This document shows, piece by piece, positions 45,301 through 53,692 of a stretch of 64,000 bases of DNA. The stretch covers positions 217,920 through 281,919 of the forward strand of contig JAEYZG010000032.1 in assembly GCA_023428135.1 (NCBI GenBank), written 5' to 3'. The position numbers and the translations under genes were made by a program. Each line of letters opens with the position of its first letter. Position 1 is the first letter of the stretch. This DNA is from Bacteroidota bacterium. GTDB lineage: Bacteria; Bacteroidota; Bacteroidia; Cytophagales; Cytophagaceae. Under the pieces are notes generated by a model. The model had not been told where the DNA came from and ran no database searches. It worked only from the letters and a program-made list of their open reading frames with translations.

Positions 45301-48300
45301 ACCAAATCAGGCTTAGGAGGGATTGATACACTCAACACTCCTGATGTTGTATCAAACTTGGTATTGTTATTTTCATTAGACTCAAGGATAGCATTATGTA
45401 CATCCGCTTTTACAAATACAAAATAATCACCTACTGTCGTCTGAGGAATAGTAAACGATGCTGTCTGGCTATAGCTTAACCCTTCAGCAAGATAGCTCAG
45501 ATTGTTAACACTACCGATCAGAACATCCTGAGAGGCATCAAACAAGGTATCATCTGATAAATAAACCCCATCTTTCCACACCTTGGATTCTGTGCTTCCC
45601 AATCCTGCATTCTTAACTTCCCAAGTCACAGTGAGCGGTTGACCACTGTAAATAGCCATTGGAGTCTTCACTGAATTTACCTGAAGGTCTGGCAACTTTC
45701 TCAGAGAGAAGCTTTGTACAGGACCTTCTGTGCGGAAACAGGAGTTTTTAGCTGTAACTCTCCAGTTATACAACACTCCATAATCCAGACCACTTACAGA
45801 ATAATTGATCTGACTGATATTGGAATATCTCGGAGCTGCCGGTACTGCCTGATCTGCCTTCCACACATAGATGTCATAGGTAGATGCGTATTGTGCCGGA
45901 GCCCATGAAACTTCAAGCGGCTGCCCTAGATTCAAAGTTGAATCTGTCGGAAGCATATTACTCACCTGACCCGGAGCAACAACAGGAATGATGTTGATTC
46001 TGACACTGTCGGTGTAGGTACATCCTCTGGCAGTAGTTGCTGTGAGTTTATATACTGTAGTATCTGTAGGAGTAACTGAAATTTTTGCAGTAGTGGCTCC
46101 TGTAGACCAGTTGTAAGTGCTTGCCTTACTTGAAACCAACTCAACCAGGTCACCATTACAAACAGTAGTAATCTTACCTACTACAGAAATTTTAGGTTCA
46201 TTTTTAAAAGTATTAACCGTCAGATTATAGATACCTGTGGCAGAAGCATTTCCTTCCACTATCAGATAATACGTTTTACCGGGAGTTAATGCTCTGGTAT
46301 TGATACCTGCATAAATGCTATTATAGTTATTGTTGAATTCTACAACAGCCTGAGCTGAGTCTATCAGGTGAAGATAGGTATCAAAGTTTGATCCGACAGT
46401 TGAGATGCTGAATGAGTCAACACAAGCCGGTACAGTAAACTTGTAGAACACGTCATTGGACGGCTGGTTGGTTATTCCTGTGTAGCTATCAGAGTACAGA
46501 TCCGCTGTATCTTTTACAGAATATGGGAATGAATTAATAACAATCGGATTGCTAAAGTGATCTCCTTTTCTGCTTTCCTTAATTGAGAAAGTATTTCCGC
46601 TTTCTGCAGTTACCGAAAAATTTGCTCCATCTGTTAATTTAACCAGATACTGATTTGATACTGCAAGTGATACAGGAATTGTCCAGTTGTATGAACCTGA
46701 ATTATTGGCTGAATTATTAATAATTTTCCAGGTAATCCCATTATCAGGAGAATATTCAATTTTTATAGTGTTAGAAATAAGACCTGCTGAAACCCAGGTA
46801 ATTTTCTTTGTTTGTCCCAGATACCAGTTCTCGCCGCCTACAGGTGAAGTTATATAAATAGTAGGTTTTGCGATTCTGAAAGCCGCCTTGCTTGAATCTC
46901 TGATTGAAGCATCGGCAGTGCTGCTCAACCTGATCAGATAGTTTGCAGAAGGATTGATACTTGCAGGAATATTCCAGGTATAAAAGCCTGCATTTGCAAT
47001 AGAAGATACCAGTGTTTTCCAAAGTTCACCATCAAAATATTCTATTTTAATGTTGCCCGGAACAATACCTATATTACTCCAGCTTATATTTTTCGTCTGT
47101 CCCTGGTACCATGTTTCTCCTCCGACAGGTACATTAAGCGTAATTCTTGGTTTAAATATGGTAAAAGGTTCATTGGTCTGATCCTGAACAGAAGCATCCA
47201 CCAGATCCGAAACCCTGATTAAATAATCAGATGAGGTTTGTATGGAAGAAGGTATTGCCCAGTTATAAGAACCTGTGTTAGTTACAGAGGCGGCAATCAC
47301 ATCCCAGGTTGTTCCCCTGTCATCAGAATATTCAATCTTGACATTTGGAGAAGCAAATCCTCTATTAGTCCAGGAAATTGTTTTTGTTTGTCCAACATAC
47401 CACTGCTCTCCTCCATTCGGCACATTCAATACAAGTGCAGCTTTTGCAATTGTGAAAGGTATATCACTTGTATCTTTGTTTGTCGGATCCAGGACATCAG
47501 AAAGTCTGATATAACAGTTGGTTGATGGTGTTACCGAATATGGAATAGTCCAGTAGTAGAATCCAGTATTCGGAGCAGAAGCAATGATGTTATTCCAGCT
47601 CGCACCTCCGTTCACTGAATATTCCAGTTTTACATTTTCAGAAGCTCCTAAACTACTCCATTGTATGGATTTTGATTCACCCACGTACCAGGTCTGACCG
47701 TCGTTCGGAACTGTAATCCCTACTACAGGTTTGATAATAGAAAACGCAACATCGTTAGAGTCATAGCTTGCAGTAAAGTCAAGTGAGGTAACTTTTACAA
47801 AACACTTTGAAGAGTTCACCGCATTGCTTGGAATCGTCCAGATAAATGAACCACTATTTGGTGTTGAAGCTGTGATAGGTGAATAAGTCAAACCATTATC
47901 GACAGAGAAGTCTATTTTAACATTAGCACTGGCAGCAAGTCCAGCAGCGCTCCATGAGATTGTCTTGTTCTCCCCTACTTTCCAAATTTCAGTTCCTGTG
48001 TTTGGAGTCAGTACTGAAACGACAGGATAAGAAATTGAAAAACTGTTGTTGCTTACATCAGAAATTGGGTTTGCAACTGTAGCGCTTTGCATTGAAGTAA
48101 TTCTGATCAGAGCATTGGAAGCAGTTATTTCCGGAACCTTCCAGCCATAATTTCCATAATTATAGGTATAATTATTGATCAGCTCCCAGGTAGCGCCATT
48201 ATCAGCTGAATATTCAAGTCTTACATAATTTGAAGGAAGATTTGAAGATGCCCAGTAGATCGTATAGGTCTGACCTACGTAGTATTTTTCACCTCCATTC

Positions 48301-51300
48301 GGAACAGTCAGCGTAATTACAGGATCATTATTTATTGAGAAAAAGGAATTATTATAAACTATATTACAAGTTTTATTATACTCATAAACCTGAACCATTC
48401 CTTTTGATGAAATCCTGTTAACAGGTAATAACCATTCATAAGAGCCACTGTTTGCAATATTATTTGCAATTGCACCATCTTTATTTCTTACCCAATCCCA
48501 AGTGGCTCCACCATCAAAAGAGTATCTCAGAGACACAGTTCCAACTGTTCCTTCTGATGACCAGTTGATTGTCTGAACCGAACCGGAACTCCAGTTTTCC
48601 CCTCCTGAAGGAGAAATAAGCGTCAGCTTATTTCCACTTTGTGTTATTGTAAAGTTGGCATCGCTGGAATCTTTCACATTGGCATTATAGTAACCGCTTG
48701 CTTTAATCCTTATATCATTGGAAGCCAAAGACGGCACTGCCCAATTATAAGAGTTAGTGTTGTCGTCTATATAATCATCAGCTATAAAAATCCAGTCATT
48801 ACCTCCATTAATGGAGTAAAACAACTTTACATAACTTTGTACTCCTTCTTGATCCCATTGGATTGTATAGGTACCGCATCCAGGAATGCTTTCTCCACCA
48901 TTAGGCTGAGTAATCCGGATTACCTGAGGAGCAATGGTAAAGACATTGTTGCTTATATCAAAGATAGAAGCATCTGCAGCTGCACTTACCTTGATAAGAC
49001 ATTGATCAGAGTTAAGGAAAGCCGGAACAGTCCAGCTATAGCTCCCATAGTTATAAGCAGAGTTAGAAATTACCTGCCAGGTATCACCATTATTGATAGA
49101 GTACTCTATTTTAACATAAGTCGTAGGCAGGTTGGATGAACCCCAGGTAATAGAATAGGCTCTGTCTGCATATATCTTTTCACCACCATTGGGAGTCGCT
49201 ACGGTGATAATCGGACTGTTATTTATAGAAAATAAAGTATCCGAATAATCTATGTTACAGGTTTTACTGTTTTCATAAATCTGGATCAAACATTTAGAGG
49301 AAACCTTATCAGCAGGGAGTAACCAGTCATAAGAACCACTGTTGGCAATATTGGCAGCAATGTTCCCTGCAAGATTTCTCACCCACTCCCAGTTGAGGCC
49401 ACCGTCAAGAGAGTATCTCAATGACACATTACCAACTGTCCCAGTGGTTGTCCAGTTGATGGTCTGTATTGAACTGGAAGACCATGTCTCTCCTGAATTG
49501 GGAGATGTTAAGGTAAGGTAATTCGACCCCTGAGTCACAGCAAATGCAGCATCGCTAGAATCTTTTACATTTCCATTATAATACCCACTTACTTTAACTC
49601 TTAATGGTACTGAAGGAAGAGATGGTACAGCCCAATTGTAGAAATTGGTATTGTCAGTGATATAATCATCAGCAATAAAAATCCAGTCTTTACCGTCATT
49701 GATAGAATAATACAGTTTCACATAATCCTGCACCCCCTCCTGATTCCATCTGATAGTATATGTTTCGCAGCCGGCAACACTTTCACCACCGTTAGGTTGA
49801 GTAACCAGAATTACCTGAGGGGCAAGAGTAAAGACCTGATTACTGATATCAAAAATTGTTGAATCAGCAACAGCACTGACTTTAATCAAAGATTGTGCTG
49901 AATTTAATGTTTCAGGAACGGCCCAGCCGTAGCTACCATAATTGTAAGTAGAATTGGTAATAACCTGCCAGGTCGAACCATTATTTACAGAATAAGCAAT
50001 CTTCACATATTGTGTAGGCAGATGGGAAGAGCTCCAGGTAATCGAATAACTTCTTCCTGTATATACCTTTTCGCCACCATTTGGCAAAGCAACTGTAATG
50101 ATAGAATTATTATTAACAGAGAAGAAGTTATCGCTATAATCAATATTGCAGGTTTTACTATATTCATAAAGCTGAATTAAACCTTTAGAGGATTCTTTAT
50201 CAGAAGGAAGCATCCATTCAAATGATCCTGTGTTTGCAATATTGTTTGCAATGTTTCCTGCTGCATTTCTTACCCAATCCCAATTGGCTCCCCCATCAAG
50301 AGAATACCTCAAAGAAACATTTCCAACAGTACCAGTAGAAGTCCAGGTGATAGTTTGTATAGAACTTGCAGGCAAATCCTCCCCAGAATTAGGAGATATT
50401 AATGTTAAATAATTAGGAGACTGAGTTACAGAAAAAGCCGCATCACTGGAATCTTTTATATTGCCATTATAATAAGCACTTACTTTAATTCTAATAGCAG
50501 TGGATGGAATAGAAGGAACTACCCAGTTATATGAATTGGAATTATCTGCGACATAGTCGTCTGCTATGAATACCCAGTCATTTCCATCATTGATGGAATA
50601 ATACAGTTTCACATAATCCTGCACCCCTTCCTGATCCCAGGTAATTTTATAAGTACTACATCCTTCAATACTTTCCCCTCCATTTGGTGCAGTTACCTGA
50701 ATCACCTGAGGAGCAATGGTAAATGTCTGATCACTTATATCATAGATAGCTGTATTGGAAGCTGAACTTACTTTAAATAAGACCTCTGTTGAATTTAGCC
50801 CTTCAGGGATTTGCCAACCATAATTACCATAATTATAAGTAGAATTTGTTAACGTCTCCCAGGTACCTCCATTATTTAAAGAATACTCAAGCTTTACATA
50901 AGTAGTAGGCAGATTGGAAGAACTCCAGTATAAAGTATAGTTTCTTCCCGCATATAATTTTTCCCCGCCGAATGGATAGGTAACTGATATGGATGGACTA
51001 TTGTCAATTGTAAAAAAATTATCACTATAATCCAGATTACAGGTTTTGTTAGTTTCATAAAGTTGTATGATACAGTTACCTGAAGCCGCTATTGATGGCA
51101 CCAGCCAGTTAAAAGAACCTGTATTGGCAATATTGTTGGCAATATTACCATCTTTACCTCTTACCCAATCCCAGCTCAATCCTTTATTTACAGAATATCT
51201 GAGAGAAACATTTCCTACCGTACCGGTTTTTGTCCAGCTTATCTGTTGAAAAGAACTTGCAGAAAAAGATTCGCCTCCGTTTGGTGATGTGATTTGCAGA

Positions 51301-51953
51301 GCGTTTGCAGGAGGTACAACAGTAAAGTTCGCATCACTGGAATCCTTAATATTTGCTTCATAATAACCTGCCACTTTAACTCTGAATTTGTTTGAAGCTA
51401 TTGAAGGTACAGGCCAAGTATATGTATTAGTATTATCACCGATATAATCATCTCCCACATAAATCCAGTTGTTTCCACCATCATAAGAATAGTAGAGGCT
51501 TACATAATCACGCACACCTCCCTGTGTCCATGTGATCGTTTGTGTTGCACAACCCGTCAGGCTTTCACCTCCATTGGGAGATGTGATTGTTATAAATGGC
51601 TGTTTGATGGAAAAGACAGCATCGCTGACATCATTGACGGTTGCATCTCCATAATCGCTTACTCTTAATAAGCACTGTGAAGACACATTGGATGGTACCG
51701 TCCAGTTGTAAGTACCGGTATTGTTCACACCGGACTCAATGAGGTTCCACTGTGCTCCGTTATTCGCAGAATACTCCAGTTTTACAAAACCCGAAGACAG
51801 TCCGGAACTGGTCCACTTAACAGCGAATACTTTTCCTACATACGCACTCTCTCCTCCATTGGGAGCTGTAACGGATATAGTCTGGCCTATTGCGTTAATT
51901 GCACAAACAAGTGAAATAATAACTAAAGCCTTTATTCTTGTAAAAATTTTCAT
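39318..51953 (-). CDS. Giant (4211-residue) modular secreted protein with T9SS sorting domain, copy 2
   Basis: Same architecture as the gene at 26319-38894: signal peptide 1-23, 18 Kre9/Knh1-like Ig repeats (about 25-1790), PPC domain (about 1796-1915; GDHFSNPIVINSFPYSV), Ig-like (about 1918-1990), fibronectin III-like (about 1990-2080), seven CARDB repeats (about 2084-3010), PPC-like and IPT-like domains, a region of about 340 residues starting TGFLVDFNEIAPDLVRLGG, a Gly-Pro-Gly region (about 3548-3722), a Cys-rich stretch, a DUF7619-like domain from CDPNDIIGPKGYGEG (about 3830) and a type A sorting domain (from about 4129). The last 380 or so residues are almost identical to copy 1 while the N-terminal repeats have diverged. 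Likely a surface or released adhesin; no enzyme domain was seen. Confidence 0.88.
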   Translation of the reverse strand: MKIFTRIKALVIISLVCAINAIGQTISVTAPNGGESAYVGKVFAVKWTSSGLSSGFVKLEYSANNGAQWNLIESGVNNTGTYNWTVPSNVSSQCLLRVSDYGDATVNDVSDAVFSIKQPFITITSPNGGESLTGCATQTITWTQGGVRDYVSLYYSYDGGNNWIYVGDDYIGDNTNTYTWPVPSIASNKFRVKVAGYYEANIKDSSDANFTVVPPANALQITSPNGGESFSASSFQQISWTKTGTVGNVSLRYSVNKGLSWDWVRGKDGNIANNIANTGSFNWLVPSIAASGNCIIQLYETNKTCNLDYSDNFFTIDNSPSISVTYPFGGEKLYAGRNYTLYWSSSNLPTTYVKLEYSLNNGGTWETLTNSTYNYGNYGWQIPEGLNSTEVLFKVSSASNTAIYDISDQTFTIAPQVIQVTAPNGGESIEGCSTYKITWDQEGVQDYVKLYYSINDGNDWVFIADDYVADNSNSYNWVVPSIPSTAIRIKVSAYYNGNIKDSSDAAFSVTQSPNYLTLISPNSGEDLPASSIQTITWTSTGTVGNVSLRYSLDGGANWDWVRNAAGNIANNIANTGSFEWMLPSDKESSKGLIQLYEYSKTCNIDYSDNFFSVNNNSIITVALPNGGEKVYTGRSYSITWSSSHLPTQYVKIAYSVNNGSTWQVITNSTYNYGSYGWAVPETLNSAQSLIKVSAVADSTIFDISNQVFTLAPQVILVTQPNGGESVAGCETYTIRWNQEGVQDYVKLYYSINDGKDWIFIADDYITDNTNFYNWAVPSLPSVPLRVKVSGYYNGNVKDSSDAAFAVTQGSNYLTLTSPNSGETWSSSSIQTINWTTTGTVGNVSLRYSLDGGLNWEWVRNLAGNIAANIANSGSYDWLLPADKVSSKCLIQIYENSKTCNIDYSDTLFSINNSPIITVATPNGGEKIYADRAYSITWGSSNLPTTYVKIEYSINNGDTWQVISNSAYNYGSYSWTVPAFLNSDQCLIKVSAAADASIFDISNNVFTIAPQVIRITQPNGGESIPGCGTYTIQWDQEGVQSYVKLFYSINGGNDWIFIADDYIDDNTNSYNWAVPSLASNDIRIKASGYYNANVKDSSDANFTITQSGNKLTLISPSGGENWSSGSVQTINWSSEGTVGTVSLRYSFDGGATWDWVRNKDGAIANNIANSGSYEWLLPVNRISSKGMVQVYEYNKTCNIVYNNSFFSINNDPVITLTVPNGGEKYYVGQTYTIYWASSNLPSNYVRLEYSADNGATWELINNYTYNYGNYGWKVPEITASNALIRITSMQSATVANPISDVSNNSFSISYPVVSVLTPNTGTEIWKVGENKTISWSAAGLAASANVKIDFSVDNGLTYSPITASTPNSGSFIWTIPSNAVNSSKCFVKVTSLDFTASYDSNDVAFSIIKPVVGITVPNDGQTWYVGESKSIQWSSLGASENVKLEYSVNGGASWNNIIASAPNTGFYYWTIPYSVTPSTNCYIRLSDVLDPTNKDTSDIPFTIAKAALVLNVPNGGEQWYVGQTKTISWTNRGFASPNVKIEYSDDRGTTWDVIAASVTNTGSYNWAIPSSIQTSSDYLIRVSDLVDASVQDQTNEPFTIFKPRITLNVPVGGETWYQGQTKNISWSNIGIVPGNIKIEYFDGELWKTLVSSIANAGFYTWNIPASINPSANYLIRLSSTADASIRDSSKAAFRIAKPTIYITSPVGGENWYLGQTKKITWVSAGLISNTIKIEYSPDNGITWKIINNSANNSGSYNWTIPVSLAVSNQYLVKLTDGANFSVTAESGNTFSIKESRKGDHFSNPIVINSFPYSVKDTADLYSDSYTGITNQPSNDVFYKFTVPACVDSFSISTVGSNFDTYLHLIDSAQAVVEFNNNYNSIYAGINTRALTPGKTYYLIVEGNASATGIYNLTVNTFKNEPKISVVGKITTVCNGDLVELVSSKASTYNWSTGATTAKISVTPTDTTVYKLTATTARGCTYTDSVRINIIPVVAPGQVSNMLPTDSTLNLGQPLEVSWAPAQYASTYDIYVWKADQAVPAAPRYSNISQINYSVSGLDYGVLYNWRVTAKNSCFRTEGPVQSFSLRKLPDLQVNSVKTPMAIYSGQPLTVTWEVKNAGLGSTESKVWKDGVYLSDDTLFDASQDVLIGSVNNLSYLAEGLSYSQTASFTIPQTTVGDYFVFVKADVHNAILESNENNNTKFDTTSGVLSVSIPPKPDLVVNSLGTPIATFSGSKINVTYKVTNTAIAHAMGNTLATHFQYYDYSLRRYCYFEEHYWKDAIYISQDSVFNPARSKFLADVSVKLRSTKYQGAFLCDNTVNWYNIPDYLPKDSSYTKTVQVTVPHSYSGQYYIYLLSDVLNNVDELSNVNNSQRSSIISVTLTPPANLAVEKVTVPASGFSGKPVTVNWEVINGGANAPVENVWSDKVFLSKLDTFNIKEAIEVGTINKSNGSALKADSSYNAALTFNLPDGISGQYYVYVYSDFNKEVFEYIYEDDNIKRSSPINVNLSPYADLRILNISVKDTIRANTDAEVSWSVTNQGVASAGPSWTDRIFISSSPSWSAGNATQLTSVTRGLALEPGSNYSEKASIRIPREIKEGTYYLYVYTDITDKIYEYTNEGNNVAKSDSFGTRTKLYILPQVVADLKVTNLSAPTSAESGKKIPVSWNVKNTGNSATNVDFWNDLLFISKDTVLDNYDAQLTYKSYNGGLAAGADYFFSEMVTIPNGYSGKYYLLVSSDHNLRVTNDTVKANNKARFEINIALTPPPDLIVGTISAPATLLAGQELDISYRIENAGPGATVENTWSDQIYLSNTRDLSRTYYIVGSYTRNGNLTVGGTYNATAKIKVPNYLSGNYYLIVRTDYQNRVFEHNKEENNLGDAVVTIVVPQPSDLVLNRLNIPSSTEPGKDVEVTYSVKNIGSNPAIGNLRDLLFFSKDQQLDQVNDPLFGTKDRYIQLNPGDSVSGTVSSKMPGLLEGNYYGIGVTNALNTIVETDLDNNTRVSANQLNVSIKELVLDVAQTTPLERGDLLYYKINVPADKDLLITLKSNRSNGSNEIYAAYNRVPSLNDFDYIFENPNSVNQQLLVPTTKSGTYYLLVKTPTNFNNLQNVTILAKALPFSIIEVNADTVGQGIVTTKLNGAGFKRETKFILVSKSNVPVDTAEIRTYMSSMQVDVRWDLTKVPFGTYNIKAVNPTETFTLINGLTVEKATGFLVDFNEIAPDLVRLGGKAQYTFYIQNIGNVDVPFINADLSVPAATNIVSFTASKQVKKRSSYTSQSKSFEDFYLVDSYKVIPLLGKDVRPGEILAMNLIVSHFTSEFFPVRTRALGYSAERYISQQVNSAETTRRTILQNPSAPADWRNFAVDSTAYMDSVLAVYYHEGIFSPAEFARANVQCSSCGSQPPVLVNGNFTFSPGNSPGTFNGSNVIFGAGQDYLWEINKYAGVAGANPGWDLIKASGSIQITSTPSNPFVIRIASLDFSNNPNLLSGWYPAVDTSWTIAVAAGGISGFAADKFSIDISRFATYNNLHGGFFYVRLAGTDTLKLCFSAYKPGVGQPGVPGAPGGSVGQPGSPGGPGGPGNGTTPAGPGGPGGPGGPGSPGGPGGPGGPGGPGNSPGGPGGPGGPGGPGNSPGGPGSPGGPGGPGGPGGPNGPGGPGGPGGPGGPGGPSGPSGPGPGGPGGPGGPGGPGPGGPGPGGPSGPSGPSGPSGPGGPGGPGGPGPGGPGGQPRCGNGGTVGTAICNTFFTITGCALAVGGCAESLFESVALTPAWGVANCSMGAFGCGYAVGGLLTDPKAPPGWGVGPGDVGCVPGGFNILGAATVLNCIAQRIICNQVVASCDPNDIIGPKGYGEGRYVSRSEVLPYTIRYENDPEAATAPAQKVEIRQVLDSDLNPLTFRVKDFGFADYVFAVEGNVSSYFNTVDLPDSLGYDLEVTAGIDIEKNEAFWVLQTIDPKTGLPPADPLKGFLALNDSSGVGEGFVNYTIKAKNNAITGDSILALAEIVFDINAPIITPEIFNIIDAEPPVSKVKVLGNANDSILVSVVIVDDLKGSGEKAYDLYVSEGNDAFKLVASDIPGDSTFKIASREGQVYCLYAVSKDNVNNKEAQKLQADTCFISTGVVTGTVTPKVEGTFILYPNPSDGYKFNVLITGLEIQETVTLEVVDVLGRSMFVTDFRDAAYFVDSEVKLSPKLDPGIYFVNCYTKKGKSVKKMVVER
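40786..41310 (-). repeat. Gly-Pro-Gly triplet coding repeat in giant protein copy 2
   Basis: About 175 residues of Gly-Pro-Gly, Gly-Pro-Ser and related triplets, written in DNA as ccaggaccaccagg-type units. It is strikingly GC-rich in an AT-rich genome and creates spurious open frames on the plus strand (40784-41336) and in another minus frame. Confidence 0.9.
42923..45701 (-). repeat. Seven CARDB-type repeats, giant protein copy 2
   Basis: Repeats begin DLQVNSVKTP, DLVVNSLGTP, NLAVEKVTVP, DLRILNISVK, DLKVTNLSAP, DLIVGTISAP and DLVLNRLNIP, matching copy 1 one for one. Confidence 0.8.
46583..51878 (-). repeat. Eighteen Kre9/Knh1-like Ig repeats in ABC order, giant protein copy 2
   Basis: One leader repeat, four A-B-C rounds, five terminal repeats. 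Class A: TYTIRWNQEGVQDYVKLYY. Class B: GTVGNVSLRYSLDGG with GNIANNIANTG. Class C: LPTTYVKIEYSINNG. The rounds of this copy look more alike to each other than those of copy 1, which suggests more recent internal homogenisation. Confidence 0.85.
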
Positions 51954-52660
51954 AAAGATGAATTTTTCAATAATGAGTATCTGATGAATCAGAAATTTTA
52001 AAAAAGGAACACGAATTTATAAAAATATCCTTTGATGGAATCAAACAGGAATCTGAAAAACCTAAAAATTCGACGGAAACATGTAAAAATACCAGTTTAC
52101 AGGATAAGAAACGGGGATAATCTCATCTAAAAATTATATCGATCCGGGTAATTTCAATCTTAAAATACTCTGATTTCTTTAGAATATAATAGATTAGGCA
52201 GACCAACCTAAGTACAATTACTTAATAAGACAATCCAACAAAATATCAATCTTCGAATTTAAAACAGGAATTTCCAAAGATCATTGGTCAATGAATAAAT
52301 CAGTTGAGTAAGGAACAAGAAATGTCTTTTCAATATCTGGCCCATAAAATTAAACAGGAATAAGCAAGGAAATCTTATAAAGCTCACATCAATTTGATCC
52401 AACATAACAGCAACTACACGCTGATATATATCATGAGGTTTAAATACTCATATTAACAGATTGTTTTATAGATGTAAAAATAATGGTTGAATGAATTGCA
52501 TTGTGGGAAAGCTTTCACTTCCGTTTAACAATAAAAATTTGTTAAATTAGAGATAAATGAGAAACATCCCCAATAAAGCGGATATTGCAATGCTAGCGTT
52601 CATTTTCCCACAACTACATAAAATATAACTTTAAGAAAAGAACATCAAATAAATAAAAAA
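51954..52660. other. Intergenic region of 707 nt with an XRE-gene remnant
   Basis: Upstream of the second giant gene (starts 51953). It contains the decayed regulator copy at 52285-52486 and trailing similarity to about 52595. No copy of the TTGTTCAC-N15-TTGTA motif was seen here. Confidence 0.6.
52285..52486 (+). pseudogene. Decayed copy of the XRE-family regulator gene at 59827-60069
   Basis: The DNA text ggaacaagaaatgtctttt, then ctggcccataaaa, then aaagctcacatcaa, matches 59885-60020 closely. It has small insertions and deletions and in-frame stops (for example in aggaataagc), so no helix-turn-helix protein can be made. Similarity continues past the gene end to about 52595 (attagagataaatg), matching the sequence after the intact gene (to about 60170). 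So a segment of roughly 300 bp was duplicated. Confidence 0.75.
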
Positions 52661-53074
52661 ATGGAAAGTATAGAACAAATCAATTACGTCAAAACACCCA
52701 TTTCAACTGTTTACAAAGCATTAACTTCAGAAGAAGGTTTAGGACAAGTATGGACAAAAAACCTAAAAGTAAAACCTGAAATTGGTTTTGTAAATGAGTT
52801 TGATTTTGATGAAAGCTATACTACTAAACTTAAAATCATTGAGCTGAAAGAAAACAGCAAGATTGTCTGGGAATGTCTGGAATCTGATGAAGAATGGATA
52901 GGAACGAAAGTGTCTTTTGAACTAACTGAAAAAGGTGGCAAAACAATTGTTATTCTTAAACACTTCGATTGGAGAGAGCGAACCAACTTTTATCGCTGGT
53001 GTAGCTATAATTGGGCAATGTTTTTATTTAGATTAAAAAAATATTGCGAAAATCAAAAAGGATTACCGTATTAG
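52661..53074 (+). CDS. SRPBCC (AHSA1-like) domain protein
   Basis: 137 residues, a single START-like/SRPBCC domain of the AHSA1 type: EQINYVKTPISTVYKALTS at the start, GLGQVWTKNLKV, FDFDESYTTKLKIIEL, and the C-terminal WCSYNWAMFLFRLKKYCE helix. These small cytoplasmic proteins bind hydrophobic ligands and often occur beside stress or detoxification genes. The substrate is unknown. It is a single gene in a tract of unrelated small genes and starts after an AT-rich leader without a Shine-Dalgarno. Confidence 0.85.
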   Translation: MESIEQINYVKTPISTVYKALTSEEGLGQVWTKNLKVKPEIGFVNEFDFDESYTTKLKIIELKENSKIVWECLESDEEWIGTKVSFELTEKGGKTIVILKHFDWRERTNFYRWCSYNWAMFLFRLKKYCENQKGLPY

Positions 53075-53692
53075 AACAAGTTTTTTAGGAAACTAAAAGT
53101 AAACCAAATAAAAGAATCTAAAAAGACAAAGAACAGCTAACATGATGTTTCAAAAGGGGGCTGTTCTGCTTCGATTGGACAAAATTGCAAAGTTCAACTT
53201 GGGCTATACCCCAAACGTTGTGCGCTATACAGAACAGAAAATAATATTAACAGAAATAATTAATAGCCTTTAATAAGAAAGAATTTAATAAATAAACTTG
53301 ACAATTAGGATTCCCTAAAAGCGAAGTGATACTAAAGTTTGACGGATTCTTCGAGGGGGCAATGAATATGAATCATCAATTGGGGTAAATATTAATTGGA
53401 AACCTTCAATGTCTGAATTTCGAAACACATTTAAAGTACTGTTGGATTAGTGAGGTGTCATATCTTTCGACCTTACACTTTTGAAGTATCAGAAATATAT
53501 CAAATTATTAACTCAATTGAATGGCTTGTTAAGTCCGATTCGACAGGCCATAACGAAACAATTCGCATTCAGGATAATTCTTGATACAATCGACGATTAT
53601 TAAAGCAACCGGGAGGTTATTTAAGAGATATTTATACTTTTATTTCAAAAGAAGAAGCTATTCTTTTAAGATAGCTTCTTCTAAAAAATGCT
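53075..53692. other. Intergenic region of 618 nt containing an attC-like or repeat element (53136-53230)
   Basis: At 53136-53141 gctaac, followed by atgatgttt, faces aaacgttgtgcgc near 53212-53224, giving imperfectly complementary ends about 95 nt apart. This resembles an integron attC site or a similar intergenic element placed right after a gene. The rest (53231-53692) shows no intact gene. An inverted gaagctat...atagcttc hairpin near 53650-53680 may terminate the following minus-strand gene. Confidence 0.35.

Noticed and set aside
33524..51878. Regularly spaced DNA repeats considered as CRISPR or satellite arrays
   Set aside because: They are about 290-bp coding repeats for Ig-like domains in continuous open frames; no short identical repeats with unique spacers.
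52285..52486. Possible functional second XRE regulator
   Set aside because: In-frame stops and indels relative to the intact gene prevent a full HTH product.
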